A DNA stretch of 64,000 nt from Gilvirhabdus luticola (GCF_032583975.1 NZ_JAWHTF010000010.1); one strand, 5' to 3'. Counted from the stretch's first letter, positions 25,933 through 35,324 are shown. The notes: a model not told the origin generated them from the letters alone. Program-made: numbers and translations.

Positions 25933-27585
25933 TTAATTCAATAATTGTTTTGCATGGGCAATTGCAGAAGTCGATAATTCTATACCACTTAACATTTGTG
26001 CAATTTCTACAACACGTTCGTCGTGATTTAATTTTGTTAAACTTGTTTGTGTAACATCGTCAATATCTTCTTTAAAGACTTTAAAATGTGTATGTCCTTT
26101 TGCTGCAATTTGTGGTAAATGTGTAATGGTGAAAACCTGCATAGTTTTACTCATTTGCAACATGATATCTGCCATTCTATTTGCGATTTCTCCAGACACT
26201 CCAGAATCAATTTCATCAAACATAATGGTTGGTAATTGTACATAATTTGATAAAATTAATTTTATAGCTAGCATAATTCTGGAAAGTTCTCCTCCTGAAG
26301 CTGCCTTTTTTAATTCATTGAAATTACCGCCTTTATTGGCTGAAAATAAAAAAATTAAATCGTCACAACCATTTTTATAAAAAGTATCTGTATTATTTAA
26401 TTCGATGTTGAATTTTGCATTTGGAATTCCTAAACTTTTTAGGATGTCTTCTAATTGTTTTGTTAATAAAGGTATTGCTGATTTTCTATTTTTATGAATA
26501 TTTTTTGAAAGATTTAGCAGTACAGCCTTTGTTTCTAAAATATCTTTATTCTTTTGTATTATTGTTTCTTCCATGTTTTGGGTAACCAAAACTTTATCGT
26601 TCAATTTGTTTCTGATTTCAATCAGTTCCCCAACATCTTGGGCAACATGTTTCTGCATTAAATTATGAAGTGTCTGTAATTGAAAGTTAACCTCTTCTAA
26701 TCTACCCGGATTGGTCTCTAAACTTTCTTTAAGCAATTCTATTTCATTCTGAATATCGTTCAATTCGATAAGACTGCTATCTATTCTGTTAAATAAAGCT
26801 TCATATCTAGTTGAAAAACCTGAAAGCTTTTGAATTGTGTTTTTTAACTCTAAAAGTGTTTTTAACAACCCAATATCTTCGTTATTTAATAGTTGATTAG
26901 AATAAGATAATTTTTCTGTAATGTCTTCAATATTATCTAAAGTTTCGTATTCTTCTTCAAGCTCTTGAAGATTAATATTTTCAAGCTCGGTTTCTGTTAA
27001 TTCATTTAAAAGAAACGAGTTGTAATCATGTTCTTTTATAGCTTCAGCCTGAAATTTTATAAGTTCTTGAAGTTCTTTTTCAAGTTTTTTAAAGTCATTT
27101 AACTCATTTGTGTAATCTTCCAATAATTTTTCATTATTTGCTAAACAATCGATGACCTGATATTGAAAATCATTACTTACTAACTCTAATGTTTGATGCT
27201 GTGAGTGAATATCGATAAGTTGTTCTACTAATCGCTTTAAGCTATCTAAATTTACAGGTGAATCATTAATAAATGCTCTGGATTTGCTAGATGGAAGAAT
27301 TTCTCGTCTTATGATGGTTTGCTCTTCATAATCGAGATCTTCTTCTTTAAAAATATTTTTCAGGTTATAATTGGTAACATCGAAAACAGCTTCAATAACG
27401 CATTTTTTGCTTGCGTCTTTGATACTGCTTAAATCTGCTCGCTTTCCCAAAATTAATGAAAGCCCACCTAATAGAATAGATTTCCCTGCTCCTGTTTCAC
27501 CAGTTATTATGGTTAATCCATTGTTAAAATTAACATCTAGGTTATCTATTAATGCATAATTTTTTATTGAAAGTGATGTGAGCAA
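25933..27585 (-). CDS. recN: DNA repair protein RecN
   Basis: 550 residues, SMC-like. The Walker A is GETGAGKS (29-36), a central coiled coil runs from about 150 to 370 (for example KLEKELQELIKFQAEAI), then comes the ABC signature region AASGGELSRIMLAIK, Walker B TIMFDEIDSGVSG and the H-loop THLPQIAAKG. RecN holds DNA ends together at double-strand breaks. The start is TTG at 27585: a stop lies four codons upstream in frame, and LTSLSIKNYALIDNL is the conserved family N-terminus, so no other start is possible. Non-ATG starts recur in this window. Confidence 0.96.
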   Translation of the reverse strand: MLTSLSIKNYALIDNLDVNFNNGLTIITGETGAGKSILLGGLSLILGKRADLSSIKDASKKCVIEAVFDVTNYNLKNIFKEEDLDYEEQTIIRREILPSSKSRAFINDSPVNLDSLKRLVEQLIDIHSQHQTLELVSNDFQYQVIDCLANNEKLLEDYTNELNDFKKLEKELQELIKFQAEAIKEHDYNSFLLNELTETELENINLQELEEEYETLDNIEDITEKLSYSNQLLNNEDIGLLKTLLELKNTIQKLSGFSTRYEALFNRIDSSLIELNDIQNEIELLKESLETNPGRLEEVNFQLQTLHNLMQKHVAQDVGELIEIRNKLNDKVLVTQNMEETIIQKNKDILETKAVLLNLSKNIHKNRKSAIPLLTKQLEDILKSLGIPNAKFNIELNNTDTFYKNGCDDLIFLFSANKGGNFNELKKAASGGELSRIMLAIKLILSNYVQLPTIMFDEIDSGVSGEIANRMADIMLQMSKTMQVFTITHLPQIAAKGHTHFKVFKEDIDDVTQTSLTKLNHDERVVEIAQMLSGIELSTSAIAHAKQLLN

Positions 27586-27647
27586 TGTATTGAGTTATTA
27601 AATAGAATTAAATATAGTCGAGTTTTAATTTTGTTGCAAATTAAAAC

Positions 27648-28532
27648 TTACTTAATATTTCTCCATTTGCTTGCTTGAGTAGGAGATACTTTATTTAATG
27701 TTTCAACGAGAGTAGCAGTATTTATACTAGGTCCACTTGAAAATATTTCTTGTATTTCATTTCCTTTAGCGTCAAAAAAAGTTCGTAACAAATAAGAATT
27801 AGGCCTTCTACTATTCATTGCATTAAAATCTTGGAGACTTGCAGCAATTTTTTGTTTACCTTGTTTAGGGTTTTCACTCATGACATCCAAACCTTCTCTG
27901 TGGTATTCATACATAACTGTTCTAAACTCTTTAAAAGTAGGAGATAAGATATTATCAATTAGTATATAACGTGTTTGAAGACCGTCTTCAAGTTTCCACC
28001 CTTTAGTATTATCCCGTTGAGAATAATTAACAATATTTTGAGCTTGCCTGTAATATTGATCTCCTCCATTCAAGGAGAATGAATCCGCATCTAATGCAAA
28101 AATCATTTGTATATGAAATGCTATAACAGAGATTAAATTGGACTCAAATTGATTTGGATTGTAAATCATATTCTGATACTCCGAATACCTAAAAGTAAAA
28201 TCACGATCGTTAAAATTATAGATAGGTGTGCTGTATGAAGATCCAAAAACTGGTCTTGAAGACTGAACTTGTAATGTAGCATTAAAGGCGTCTCCTGAAC
28301 GTTGTGAAATATTGATAAACATGCTACACTCTATTCGTTCTTGTGTTGCAAAAGTCTTGTTAGTCCAAGTAGTGTTATTAATAAACTCTGTGAGTTGTCT
28401 TTCTAAAGTATTAAATATTGGTAAATTCTCATCACCCGTTTGTGTAGCATCTACCACAACAGTACAATTTAATTCTTGTGAAAAACTTAAGAAGCCAAAA
28501 AAAGAGAATAAAATTATTAAGAAACTACGCAT
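27648..28532 (-). CDS. DUF4835 family secreted protein
   Basis: 294 residues with a signal peptide (about 1-19, ending FLSFSQ) followed by the family start ELNCTVVVDATQTG. A mixed alpha/beta region contains ECSMFINISQRSGDAFNATLQVQSSRP-like sequence, YNFNDRDFTFRYSEY, and FHIQMIFALDADSFSLNGGD. It is a Bacteroidota-specific periplasmic or surface protein of unknown function that regularly sits between coaBC and recN. Its start overlaps the end of coaBC by eight bases. No catalytic motif is seen. Confidence 0.9.
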   Translation of the reverse strand: MRSFLIILFSFFGFLSFSQELNCTVVVDATQTGDENLPIFNTLERQLTEFINNTTWTNKTFATQERIECSMFINISQRSGDAFNATLQVQSSRPVFGSSYSTPIYNFNDRDFTFRYSEYQNMIYNPNQFESNLISVIAFHIQMIFALDADSFSLNGGDQYYRQAQNIVNYSQRDNTKGWKLEDGLQTRYILIDNILSPTFKEFRTVMYEYHREGLDVMSENPKQGKQKIAASLQDFNAMNSRRPNSYLLRTFFDAKGNEIQEIFSSGPSINTATLVETLNKVSPTQASKWRNIK

Positions 28533-29736
28533 TTAATTGTTTTATTATTTCTGTTAAAATGTCTTTAGCAACTTCAGATTTAGGCTTTAATTCATAACGA
28601 GTGATATTATCATAATGGTCAATGATAGTCACTTTATTAGTGTTTTTTTTAAAACCAGCTCCTTTGTCATTCAACGAATTTAAAACAATTAAATTTAAAT
28701 TCTTCTTTTTTAGTTTTGCTTTTGCGTTTTCCAATTCATTATTGGTTTCTAATGCAAAGCCAACAAGGCACTGATGTTTTTTTATTTCACCTAAAGATGC
28801 TAAAATATCAACTGTTTTTTCTAACTCTAAAGTTAACGTTTTGTCCTTCTTTTTTATTTTTTGATCGGCAACTTCTTTTGGTCTATAATCTGCAACTGCT
28901 GCCGAAAGAATAGCCACATTAACATTATTGAAATGAGCATGAACCTCATCATACATTTGTTGAGCACTGGTAACCGGTATTGTATTTATTAAACTATGAG
29001 TTACTTTTTCATGCGAAGGGCCAGTAATTAAAATTACTTCTCCTCCAAGGTTTGCAGAAACTTTTGCCAATTCAAATCCCATTTTACCGCTTGAATGATT
29101 TCCAATAAAACGAACAGGATCTATAGCTTCGTAAGTTGGACCAGCTGTTATTAAAACCTTTTTACCGTTTAAAGGTAATTGATCAAGAATATGATTTTCT
29201 ATAAAAGAAACTATATCTTCTGGTTCTGCCATTCTGCCTTCTCCGACCAATCCACTAGCCAATTCACCAGAAGTCGCAGGAATTATAATATTTCCAAAAT
29301 CTTTTAAAAGCTTAAACGATCTTAAAGTTGAAGGGTGTTTATACATATCTAAATCCATTGCAGGAGCAAAATATACAGGACACTTTGCTGACAAATATGT
29401 TGCCAACAGTAAATTGTCACAACTGCCATTAGCCATTTTAGAAAGTGTGTTTGCTGTTGCTGGAGCTACAATAAAAAGGTCTGCCCATAGACCTAGTTCC
29501 ACGTGGTTATTCCAACTGGCGTTCTCATCTTCTTCATTGGTAAATGAAGAATGAACAGGATTTTTAGAAAGTGTAGATAAGGTTAAAGGTGTAACAAAGT
29601 CTTTTGACGCAGGTGTCATTACCACTTTAACATTGGCTCCTTTTTTTATAAAAAGTCTAACTAAAGAAGCCGTTTTATAAGCGGCAATACCTGCGCTTAC
29701 GCCCAATAGTATATTCTTGCCGCTTAATATTGACAT
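28525..29736 (-). CDS. coaBC: Bifunctional phosphopantothenoylcysteine decarboxylase/phosphopantothenate-cysteine ligase
   Basis: 403 residues with two enzymes of coenzyme A synthesis. The CoaC flavoprotein half (about 1-180) has ILLGVSAGIAAYKTASLVR, the catalytic His in WNNHVELGLWADL, APATANTLSKMANGSCDNLL and the PAMD(L)DM motif. The CoaB half (about 190-403) starts KKVLITAGPTYEAIDPVRFI with GNHSSGKMG, then AAVADYRP and KIKKK. It adds cysteine to 4'-phosphopantothenate using CTP and then decarboxylates the product. It is transcribed between rpoZ and the DUF4835 gene with small gaps. Confidence 0.97.
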   Translation of the reverse strand: MSILSGKNILLGVSAGIAAYKTASLVRLFIKKGANVKVVMTPASKDFVTPLTLSTLSKNPVHSSFTNEEDENASWNNHVELGLWADLFIVAPATANTLSKMANGSCDNLLLATYLSAKCPVYFAPAMDLDMYKHPSTLRSFKLLKDFGNIIIPATSGELASGLVGEGRMAEPEDIVSFIENHILDQLPLNGKKVLITAGPTYEAIDPVRFIGNHSSGKMGFELAKVSANLGGEVILITGPSHEKVTHSLINTIPVTSAQQMYDEVHAHFNNVNVAILSAAVADYRPKEVADQKIKKKDKTLTLELEKTVDILASLGEIKKHQCLVGFALETNNELENAKAKLKKKNLNLIVLNSLNDKGAGFKKNTNKVTIIDHYDNITRYELKPKSEVAKDILTEIIKQLNA

Positions 29737-29745
29737 TTGGAAAAA

Positions 29746-30078
29746 TTATTCTTGAGAATCTTCCTCTGTATTTCTATAGTATATCTTATCTGTTAACCAT
29801 TCTTGAATGGCTATGGCATGAGGTTTTGGAAGCCTTTCATAAAATTTAGACACCTCAATTTGTTCTTTGTTTTCAAAAATTTCTTCTAGACTGTCATTAT
29901 AAGTTGCAAACTCTTCTAATTTGTCTATAAGTTCTTTTTTAATTTCCACATTGATCTGCTCTGCTCTTCTAGAAATAATCGAAATAGCTTCGTAGATATT
30001 TTCTGTTGGCTCATCAACTTGATTTCTATCGTAAGTTGTGGTGTTAACAGGAATGTTAGGATTTTTTAAATCTATCAT
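29746..30078 (-). CDS. rpoZ: RNA polymerase omega subunit, Bacteroidota type
   Basis: 110 residues. The core ENIYEAISIISRRAEQINVEIKKEL-like region carries the omega signature of the RpoZ family (Y-E-A, S/A-R-R-A), followed by a Bacteroidota-specific acidic C-terminal extension with FYERLPKPHAIAIQEWL. Omega stabilises the beta' subunit during polymerase assembly. Position immediately between bamD (four-base gap) and coaBC (nine-base gap) is the usual flavobacterial arrangement by my recollection. The omega-coaBC linkage is also seen in other phyla. Confidence 0.87.
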   Translation of the reverse strand: MIDLKNPNIPVNTTTYDRNQVDEPTENIYEAISIISRRAEQINVEIKKELIDKLEEFATYNDSLEEIFENKEQIEVSKFYERLPKPHAIAIQEWLTDKIYYRNTEEDSQE

Positions 30079-30082
30079 AAAA

Positions 30083-30895
30083 TTAAATTTTGGCTGTACT
30101 TATATTCGTGAAATTTGTTAATTGTTCATCAATAACAGAAACCATATTGTTAACTTCTTCTATATATTCTGAACCGCTATATCTTTTTAAAAAAGCATCT
30201 GCGTAAGACTTTGCAGCTTCCAAACGATTTTGCTTTTTATATTCTACACTATTAATTGCTAATTTGTAAGCTGAGTCTAATTTATAAAATAAGGCGTCTT
30301 CCAACAATTTAGACCCAGGAAAATCAAAAATAAAATTATCAAAAGCTTTTATTGAAGGTTCATAATCAGATAAGTGATTATACTGTTTAGCAATACTATA
30401 AGCTTTAAGTTCTAATTTATAATCTAATTCCTGCAACAAAGTGTTTGCTTCTGATGTATATTCAGAGTTTGGAAAAAGATTGATAAATCCTTGTAATTTT
30501 TCAATAGCTTCCTTTGTATCTTTTTGATCTTTGGTATAAACAGGAGAAAGCATGTAATAACTTTTTGCTCCAATAAATGAAACCTCTTCTATTTTTTCGC
30601 TTTGCGGATAAGAATCGGCAAATCTTTCACATTGGTAACCCGCTAGATAGTAATCTTTCATTTCATAAAACGAAAGACTATATAAATACATTAATTTTTC
30701 AGCTTGTGGTTTTCCACGGTAACCTGGTACAATTTGGGCAAATAACTTATTTGCTTTACTAAATTTACCTTCGTTGTAAAGTTCTTCTCCCATTTTAAAT
30801 TTAGTGGCGATATCTTCAGACTTTAGTGCCTTTTGATATTCATTACAAGAACTTAAAATCGTAAAAAAAACAAGTATGTATAAGAATTTCTTCAT
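30083..30895 (-). CDS. bamD: Outer-membrane assembly lipoprotein BamD
   Basis: 270 residues. A lipoprotein signal peptide with lipobox LSSC (Cys about 17) is followed by TPR-like helices: KMGEELYNEGKFSKANKLFAQIV, SLSFYEMKDYYLAGYQCERFADSYPQS, FINLFPNSEYTSEANTLL and SYADAFLKRYSGSEYIEE. BamD works with BamA to insert beta-barrel proteins such as the TonB receptors in this window into the outer membrane. The gene leads the block bamD-rpoZ-coaBC-DUF4835. The 127-bp region upstream (30896-31022) carries no gene. Confidence 0.93.
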   Translation of the reverse strand: MKKFLYILVFFTILSSCNEYQKALKSEDIATKFKMGEELYNEGKFSKANKLFAQIVPGYRGKPQAEKLMYLYSLSFYEMKDYYLAGYQCERFADSYPQSEKIEEVSFIGAKSYYMLSPVYTKDQKDTKEAIEKLQGFINLFPNSEYTSEANTLLQELDYKLELKAYSIAKQYNHLSDYEPSIKAFDNFIFDFPGSKLLEDALFYKLDSAYKLAINSVEYKKQNRLEAAKSYADAFLKRYSGSEYIEEVNNMVSVIDEQLTNFTNISTAKI

Positions 30896-31022
30896 TATTT
30901 TTAAACAAGTTGCAAAATTAAACTATTATTATCTAATTAAAAAATATATTTTTCTGGCTAAAATAATGGATAACAATAGGTAATCATTAGGTTTAAGTAT
31001 TATTTAACGTTTGTAAATAATA

Positions 31023-31901
31023 TTAAAAACGTTCAGCAAATTTTCTTATTTTATCCTTTAGTTGTTGCGACGCTGGAACCAAAGGTAATCTTACAAAATC
31101 TTCACATAAATTCAAAGCTTGCAAAACTGCCTTAATACCTGCAGGATTATTTTCTTCAAAAATATAACCAGTTACATCCATTAGTCTGTAATGTAATTTG
31201 TATGCTTCTTTAGCTTTGCCTTGTAAGCCAAGCCTGATCATTTCTGAAAATTCCTTTGGAAAGGCTTGCCCAATAACCGATATCACACCAGCTCCTCCAG
31301 CCAGCACTATACCAAGAGCTAGATCGTCATCACCTGAAATGATTAAAAAATCTTCAGGTTTATCTTTTAATAATTTTAAATATTGAGCAACATTGTTTCC
31401 TGCCTCTTTTATCGCAATAATATTTTCACAATCGTTAGCCAGACGTAAGGTTGTTTCTGGTTCCATGTTCTTGGATGTTCTTCCTGGTACATTATACAAA
31501 ATAACATCAACAGGTGAAGCTTCTGAAATAGTCTTAAAATGCTGATATAAACCTTCTTGGGTAGGTTTGCTATAATATGGTGAAACAGATAAAATAGCAT
31601 CAATATTATTTAAATCTGTAGTTTTAATTTCTTCAATTATGGCATCCGTATTATTGCCTCCAATTCCTAAAACCAAAGGAACTCTTCCATTATTAGTTTT
31701 AATAATCTTATCTGTAATTTCCTTTTTCTCTTGCTTTGTAATAGTTACACTTTCACCAGTTGTTCCACTAATCACGAGGTATTCTACTCCATTCTCAATA
31801 TTGTGGTTTACAACATTAATTAAAGCATCAAAATCTACACTCAAATCTTCATTAAATGGTGTCACCAAAGCAACACCGGTACCCAAAAATTTATTATTCA
31901 T
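31023..31901 (-). CDS. dapA: 4-hydroxy-tetrahydrodipicolinate synthase
   Basis: 292 residues, (beta/alpha)8 fold. It condenses pyruvate with aspartate semialdehyde at the start of lysine and diaminopimelate synthesis. Visible motifs: GTGVALVTPFNEDLSVD, the ISGTTGESVT pyruvate/substrate loop, the YSKPTQEGLYQHF tyrosine loop, YNVPGRTS with the catalytic tyrosine, and AIKEAGNN with the Schiff-base lysine. dapF lies at 48-49 kb. It follows the DUF6913-like gene by one base, so the two are co-transcribed. Confidence 0.97.
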   Translation of the reverse strand: MNNKFLGTGVALVTPFNEDLSVDFDALINVVNHNIENGVEYLVISGTTGESVTITKQEKKEITDKIIKTNNGRVPLVLGIGGNNTDAIIEEIKTTDLNNIDAILSVSPYYSKPTQEGLYQHFKTISEASPVDVILYNVPGRTSKNMEPETTLRLANDCENIIAIKEAGNNVAQYLKLLKDKPEDFLIISGDDDLALGIVLAGGAGVISVIGQAFPKEFSEMIRLGLQGKAKEAYKLHYRLMDVTGYIFEENNPAGIKAVLQALNLCEDFVRLPLVPASQQLKDKIRKFAERF

Positions 31902-31902
31902 T

Positions 31903-32430
31903 TTATATCTTCTTTAAAATGTTTAAATATCTAATTAGTTCTCTTTTAAATAAATAAAACTCCTTCAACTTTGTTTTAATGATAAAATCATTTAATCGTT
32001 GGTCTGTTTTAAGTATTCCTATTTTAAATTTTGCTTTAGACATTGCTGTTAACAACTTAAGCTCTAATATGTCTTTTTCATAATAACTAACTAAAGCATC
32101 AAATTTAATGTCTAAAAAAGATTGCAATTCTACGTTTTTAATTTTACCATTCCAACCAAAATCTTCAGAATGATAGTATGTATCCCAAAAATTGGGTGCA
32201 TCTTTAATACTTTCTGTATAAGCAATGATCTTTAGTTTATTAGGTCTTACCTTAATAGCTTCAGCTAAATTTCTAAACAATTCGAAATCCTCCAATTCGT
32301 CAATGCAAAAGATAATACCTAAACTCTTTATTTTATCATTATTCACATTTAACTCTCGAGAATTTAAAATTGAATTCAGATATTTTTCATTAGATTTTTG
32401 TTTAAACCCTTTTAAAATCTTTAAAATCAT
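31903..32430 (-). CDS. DUF6913-like hypothetical protein
   Basis: 175 residues, soluble, with no signal peptide. It starts with a basic helix (GFKQKSNEKYLNSILNSRE) and continues with alternating strands and helices (IKSLGIIFCIDELEDFELF, KLKIIAYTESIKDAP, KFDALVSYYEKDILELKLL, KFKIGILKTDQ). I recall this small protein upstream of dapA in flavobacteria as DUF6913. Its function is unknown. Separated from dapA by one base. It diverges from the 5'-nucleotidase genes. Confidence 0.75.
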   Translation of the reverse strand: MILKILKGFKQKSNEKYLNSILNSRELNVNNDKIKSLGIIFCIDELEDFELFRNLAEAIKVRPNKLKIIAYTESIKDAPNFWDTYYHSEDFGWNGKIKNVELQSFLDIKFDALVSYYEKDILELKLLTAMSKAKFKIGILKTDQRLNDFIIKTKLKEFYLFKRELIRYLNILKKI

Positions 32431-32501
32431 TTAACTTTATGGTTTCAGGCAAAGGTAGGAAAAGTAGCCTCAAAAGATTACTAAATCATTTACGTTTTAA
32501 C

Positions 32502-33260
32502 ATGAAAATTAATGTCTTTTTTATATTCTTTTTTGTTTTGACTATTTTCTCTTGCAAGAAAGAACACTATAATTTAATTAAGATTGAAGGCAAGCAAATT
32601 GAAATTACCGATACTTTGGATTCTAATACTGAAATTCATGCCTATGTAAAACCATTTAAGGAACGTGTTGAAAGTGATTTAGATAATGTTTTGTCTTATG
32701 CTGTTCATACGTATTCCAAAAGGGATGGTGAATTTAATACGGCTATAGGTAATTTTATGGCAGATGCCGTTTATGAGCAAGCCAACCCTGTTTTTAAAAG
32801 TAGAACAGGAAAAGATATTGACATGGTCATTTTAAATCATGGAAGTATTCGTTCTATTCTTTCTAAAGGAAACATAACTACTAGAACAGCCTATGAAATT
32901 ATGCCTTTTGAAAACTCTATAGTTGTTGTTGAGCTAAAAGGAATAAACGTAAATGCTTTGATAGACTATTTAACAAAAGCCAAAAGAGCACACCCAATTT
33001 CTAAACTTAAATTAACTATTGACAAAGATTTTGATGTAATTGAAGCTTTAATTAATGGAAAAGAAATAGATACATCTAACACTTACTACGTAGCAACAAA
33101 CGATTATTTATACAGTGGTGGTGATAACATGTCTTTTTTTAAACCCAATGATAGTTTGTACGATTTAAATTATAAAATACGTAATGCTCTTATAGATTAC
33201 TTTAAAAAAACAGATACTATCAAACCTGTTATAGACGATAGGTTTATTCAAATAAAATAA
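32502..33260 (+). CDS. Lipoprotein with 5'-nucleotidase C-terminal (substrate-binding) domain
   Basis: 252 residues from ATG 32502. The upstream in-frame ATG at 32439 would bury the lipoprotein signal, whose lipobox is TIFSC. The mature part is the 5_nucleotid_C domain: NTAIGNFMADAVYEQ, MVILNHGSIRSILSKGNIT, YEIMPFENSIVVVELKG and the aromatic/GGD nucleotide-binding loop YLYSGGDNMSF. In UshA-type enzymes this domain follows the catalytic one in a single chain. Here it is a separate gene and lies first, five bases before the metallophosphatase gene. The two probably assemble in the periplasm or on the outer surface. Confidence 0.9.
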   Translation: MKINVFFIFFFVLTIFSCKKEHYNLIKIEGKQIEITDTLDSNTEIHAYVKPFKERVESDLDNVLSYAVHTYSKRDGEFNTAIGNFMADAVYEQANPVFKSRTGKDIDMVILNHGSIRSILSKGNITTRTAYEIMPFENSIVVVELKGINVNALIDYLTKAKRAHPISKLKLTIDKDFDVIEALINGKEIDTSNTYYVATNDYLYSGGDNMSFFKPNDSLYDLNYKIRNALIDYFKKTDTIKPVIDDRFIQIK

Positions 33261-33264
33261 ACTT

Positions 33265-34182
33265 ATGAAACGAAGAGATTTTATTCAGCAAACAACGGTT
33301 GCAACTTCGGCTATTGGTCTAGGAGCTTTGGGTCTTTCATCATTTTCAATAGCAGAAAAAACAAAGAAAATAACCATTCTTCATACTAACGATGTACATA
33401 GTCATATAGACCCTTTTGGACCAGAAGATGGGAGAAACGCAAATAAAGGTGGTGTTGCCAGAAGAGCAAGTTTAGTAGAGAATATTAGAAAGGAAAATCC
33501 AAATACGTTATTACTTGATGCTGGTGATATTTTCCAAGGCACTCCTTATTTTAATTATTATGGCGGCGAATTAGAGTTTAAGTTGATGAGTATGTTAAAA
33601 TATGATGCCGCAACTATAGGAAATCATGATTTTGATAACGGTATAGATGGTCTTTTTGCACAATTACCACATGCTAAATTCGATTTTTTATCAGCTAATT
33701 ATGATTTCAAAAACACCATTTTGGATACTCATGTAAAGCCATACAAAATATTTGATCTAGAAGGTATTAAGGTTGGTGTCTTTGGTCTAGGTATTGAATT
33801 AGATGGCCTTGTTCTTGAAAGACTTTTTAAAGAAACTAAATATCTCGATCCTCTTGAAACTACTCAAGAAATGACTAGAATACTTAAAGAAGAAAAACAA
33901 TGTGATCTGGTTATATGTTTATCTCATTTAGGTTATTATTACGGAGATGAATCTACCAAAATAAGCGATTTGATGTTAGCAAAAAAAACCAAGAATATAG
34001 ATTTGATAATTGGCGGTCATACACACACATTTTTACCAAAACCAACAGTAGTAAAGAATGTTGAAGGTAAAAACATGCTTGTTAATCAGGTTGGGTGTTA
34101 TGGAATTAATCTTGGTAAAATAGACTTCTATTTTGATTCTGACAAAAACAAAGCTGCCAATGGTACTTCAATAATTGTGTGA
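33265..34182 (+). CDS. Metallophosphatase, catalytic partner of a split 5'-nucleotidase (Tat signal)
   Basis: 305 residues. The N-terminus MKRRDFIQQTTVATSAIGLG is a twin-arginine signal. The calcineurin-like metallophosphoesterase motifs are complete: HTNDVHSH, LLLDAGDIFQG, TIGNHDFDNG, CLSHLGYY and IIGGHTHTF. It lacks the C-terminal substrate-binding domain, which is supplied by the gene five bases upstream. A Tat-exported partner and a Sec lipoprotein partner is a notable combination. The activity is expected on nucleotide monophosphates or related phosphoesters. Confidence 0.93.
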   Translation: MKRRDFIQQTTVATSAIGLGALGLSSFSIAEKTKKITILHTNDVHSHIDPFGPEDGRNANKGGVARRASLVENIRKENPNTLLLDAGDIFQGTPYFNYYGGELEFKLMSMLKYDAATIGNHDFDNGIDGLFAQLPHAKFDFLSANYDFKNTILDTHVKPYKIFDLEGIKVGVFGLGIELDGLVLERLFKETKYLDPLETTQEMTRILKEEKQCDLVICLSHLGYYYGDESTKISDLMLAKKTKNIDLIIGGHTHTFLPKPTVVKNVEGKNMLVNQVGCYGINLGKIDFYFDSDKNKAANGTSIIV

Positions 34183-34240
34183 TGTTTTTTTTTGTAAGTA
34201 TTCTTGAAAAATGCGTCAAAACAAACAGAAAAGTAACATT

Positions 34241-34627
34241 ATGAAGCATATTCCTTTTATATTAAGAATCATGGTCGCCCTAATCTTAATTCAAACCTTA
34301 CGCTTTAAATTTACTGCGCATCCTGATAGTGTTTATATTTTTGAAACTGTAGGATTAGAGCCTACCGGAAGAATAGGTATTGGAATTTTAGAACTTATAG
34401 CTGGTATTCTACTTTTAATACCCAAAACGGTTTGGGCTGGAGCTATGTTGACACTTGGTCTTATTGGAGGTGCGATTTTCATGCATCTTACTCAATTAGG
34501 GATTGAAGTTAATAATGATCATGGTGTCCTTTTTATTACTGCGGTAGTTACTTTTATTCTTTCAGCTGTCATTCTGTACTTATACCGAAAAAATATTCCA
34601 ATTATTGGAGCTAAACTTAAAGATTAG
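34241..34627 (+). CDS. DoxX family membrane protein
   Basis: About 128 residues from ATG 34241 (an in-frame ATG at 34211 would add ten polar residues). Four transmembrane helices: FILRIMVALILIQTLRFKF with the DoxX-type R-F-K-F motif, the VGLEPTGRIGIGILELIAGILLL region, WAGAMLTLGLIGGAIFMHL, and VLFITAVVTFILSAVILYL. The HP...ETVGLEPTGR segment is typical of the DoxX-like proteins of Bacteroidota. Function unknown. Its 3' end overlaps the convergent membrane gene by 11 bases. Confidence 0.85.
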   Translation: MKHIPFILRIMVALILIQTLRFKFTAHPDSVYIFETVGLEPTGRIGIGILELIAGILLLIPKTVWAGAMLTLGLIGGAIFMHLTQLGIEVNNDHGVLFITAVVTFILSAVILYLYRKNIPIIGAKLKD

Positions 34628-35324
34628 CTAAAGACTTAACTTTTTCATTTTTAAGCGAAGCTTGAATATAAAAAAAATAAAATGCCAAGATAGATAGAAT
34701 AGAAGACGAGAAAATTAAAAGGTTTTTATCCGATATATACAAATAAGCCACCAGAATTACTTCAGAAAACACAAGACATAAAGAGCCAACAAACATTAGT
34801 AATGATTTTCTATTGTCTCTGTAAAAATAATTCAATAAAGAAACAGATAATAATATTAACATTACAATATTGTACATGAGCTCTACTAAAAACTCAAATG
34901 AAAAACTTACGAAAGGATAAACAATTTTAAGTAAGACATACACTATGTATATATTCAATGCTCCTAATACAATTAAATGAATTGAATAGTTATTCAAGAC
35001 ATAGTTAAAGTTTAAAGATTTCAAGACCTCTAAAATTAAGAAGACATAGGCCGCTATGTAAAGTCCATTACCCATAAAATAATCCACTTCATAAGGAATA
35101 TATTCACTAATTAACGAAGTTAACTCCGAAATAGAATATAAAACCAAAAACATTGAAAAATAAAAAGTTTTACGCTTTACACTTTGAAAATACAATACAG
35201 TAAATGCAGGAATGATCAATGATCTGGTTATACATGAAAATTTGTCGTTCTCATTAAATTGAAAAATGACAAATAGTATACATAATACTATAAGAAATCC
35301 TACTAATAACTTTGTCCTACTCAT
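34617..35324 (-). CDS. Hypothetical seven-helix membrane protein (YhhN-like topology)
   Basis: 235 residues with seven or eight hydrophobic helices (LLVGFLIVLCILFVIFQF; LIIPAFTVLYFQSV; FYFSMFLVLYSISELTSLI; YIAAYVFLILEVL; LIVLGALNIYIVYVLL; LVELMYNIVMLILLSVSLL; LICLVFSEV-type; ILSILAFYFFYI). The layout and length recall the YhhN/lysoplasmalogenase family, but the key residues are not clear enough to assign. It is monocistronic, 87 bases downstream of ligA on the same strand. Its 3' end overlaps the DoxX gene. Confidence 0.7.
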   Translation of the reverse strand: MSRTKLLVGFLIVLCILFVIFQFNENDKFSCITRSLIIPAFTVLYFQSVKRKTFYFSMFLVLYSISELTSLISEYIPYEVDYFMGNGLYIAAYVFLILEVLKSLNFNYVLNNYSIHLIVLGALNIYIVYVLLKIVYPFVSFSFEFLVELMYNIVMLILLSVSLLNYFYRDNRKSLLMFVGSLCLVFSEVILVAYLYISDKNLLIFSSSILSILAFYFFYIQASLKNEKVKSLANL

